From assembly GCA_016718505.1 (NCBI GenBank), contig JADKDE010000002.1, forward strand, positions 1-64,000: a stretch of 64,000 nt of DNA, read 5' to 3'. Shown here in pieces: positions 63,994-64,000 of the stretch. A program made the position numbers and the translations under genes. This DNA comes from Saprospiraceae bacterium (GTDB lineage: Bacteria; Bacteroidota; Bacteroidia; Chitinophagales; Saprospiraceae). The notes beneath the pieces were generated by a model. The model was not told where the DNA came from. It searched no databases and worked only from the letters and a program-made list of their open reading frames with translations. Position 1 is the first letter of the stretch; each line of letters begins with the position of its first letter.

Positions 63994-64000
63994 TGTTTAG

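Overview
The window looks like a chromosomal segment of a Bacteroidota bacterium, probably Saprospiria-like (inference). The pointers are: several very large secreted proteins with type IX secretion (T9SS) C-terminal sorting domains of both type A and type B; a PorP/SprF-type outer-membrane protein beside an OmpA/PD40 protein; a DUF5686 protein; DUF3467 and DUF2853 proteins; signal peptides ending in A-Q; and promoters of the TTG-N19-20-TAnnTTTG kind. The intergenic DNA is AT-rich but studded with short GC-rich chains of hairpins.

Layout. 1-1192 holds the C-terminal half of a broken and truncated gyrA. Three secreted-protein genes follow, all on the plus strand and all broken by single-base indels: a giant adhesin of about 2,800 codons (1591-10010, type A sorting domain), a HYR/dockerin-like protein (10369-14189, type A), and, after a small secreted protein, a giant SprB-like adhesin of about 5,090 codons (15541-30816, type B CHU_C domain). 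The last contains two near-perfect tandem coding arrays with periods of 201 and 216 bp. 30.9-37 kb carries metF, an M29 aminopeptidase, an IS110-family remnant, a secreted alpha/beta hydrolase and a pyruvate-dehydrogenase-type E2. 37.3-47.3 kb is an intact three-gene cassette: a 2,343-aa type B adhesin, a PorP/SprF-like protein and an OmpA/PD40 protein. Then come two paralogous propeller-like lipoproteins, ftcD, an Rpn-family nuclease plus a remnant of a second copy, and hemC-hemD-(broken DUF5686 gene). A minus-strand operon (DUF3467, glycosyltransferase, RibB with a degenerate RibA domain) is followed by a small T9SS protein, a broken collagen-like/S74 protein, and a DUF2853 gene.

How the genes fit together. 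Most of the coding capacity is cell-surface display. The adhesins end in T9SS signals, and the PorP/SprF plus OmpA/PD40 pair is the kind of partner set known to go with type B cargo. The housekeeping genes between them (folate/methionine, histidine degradation, tetrapyrrole and riboflavin synthesis) are intact and ordinary.

Sequence quality matters here. Indels are frequent in 1-10 kb, in the repeat-rich genes and in the IS remnant, but I see none in the single-copy genes between 34.5 and 55 kb. Many fall in short homopolymers. A tandem ~790-bp duplication has one clean and one corrupted copy. Most breaks are therefore more likely consensus errors than real pseudogenes. The most interesting non-coding signals are (i) a dispersed repeat family whose hairpins covary between copies and one copy of which appears to be split by the IS110 element, (ii) sigma-54-like sites sharing a GCACTTTGGYATA block before large secreted-protein genes, and (iii) an (AT)7 tract in the signal-peptide region of the largest adhesin, where losing one unit restores the reading frame.
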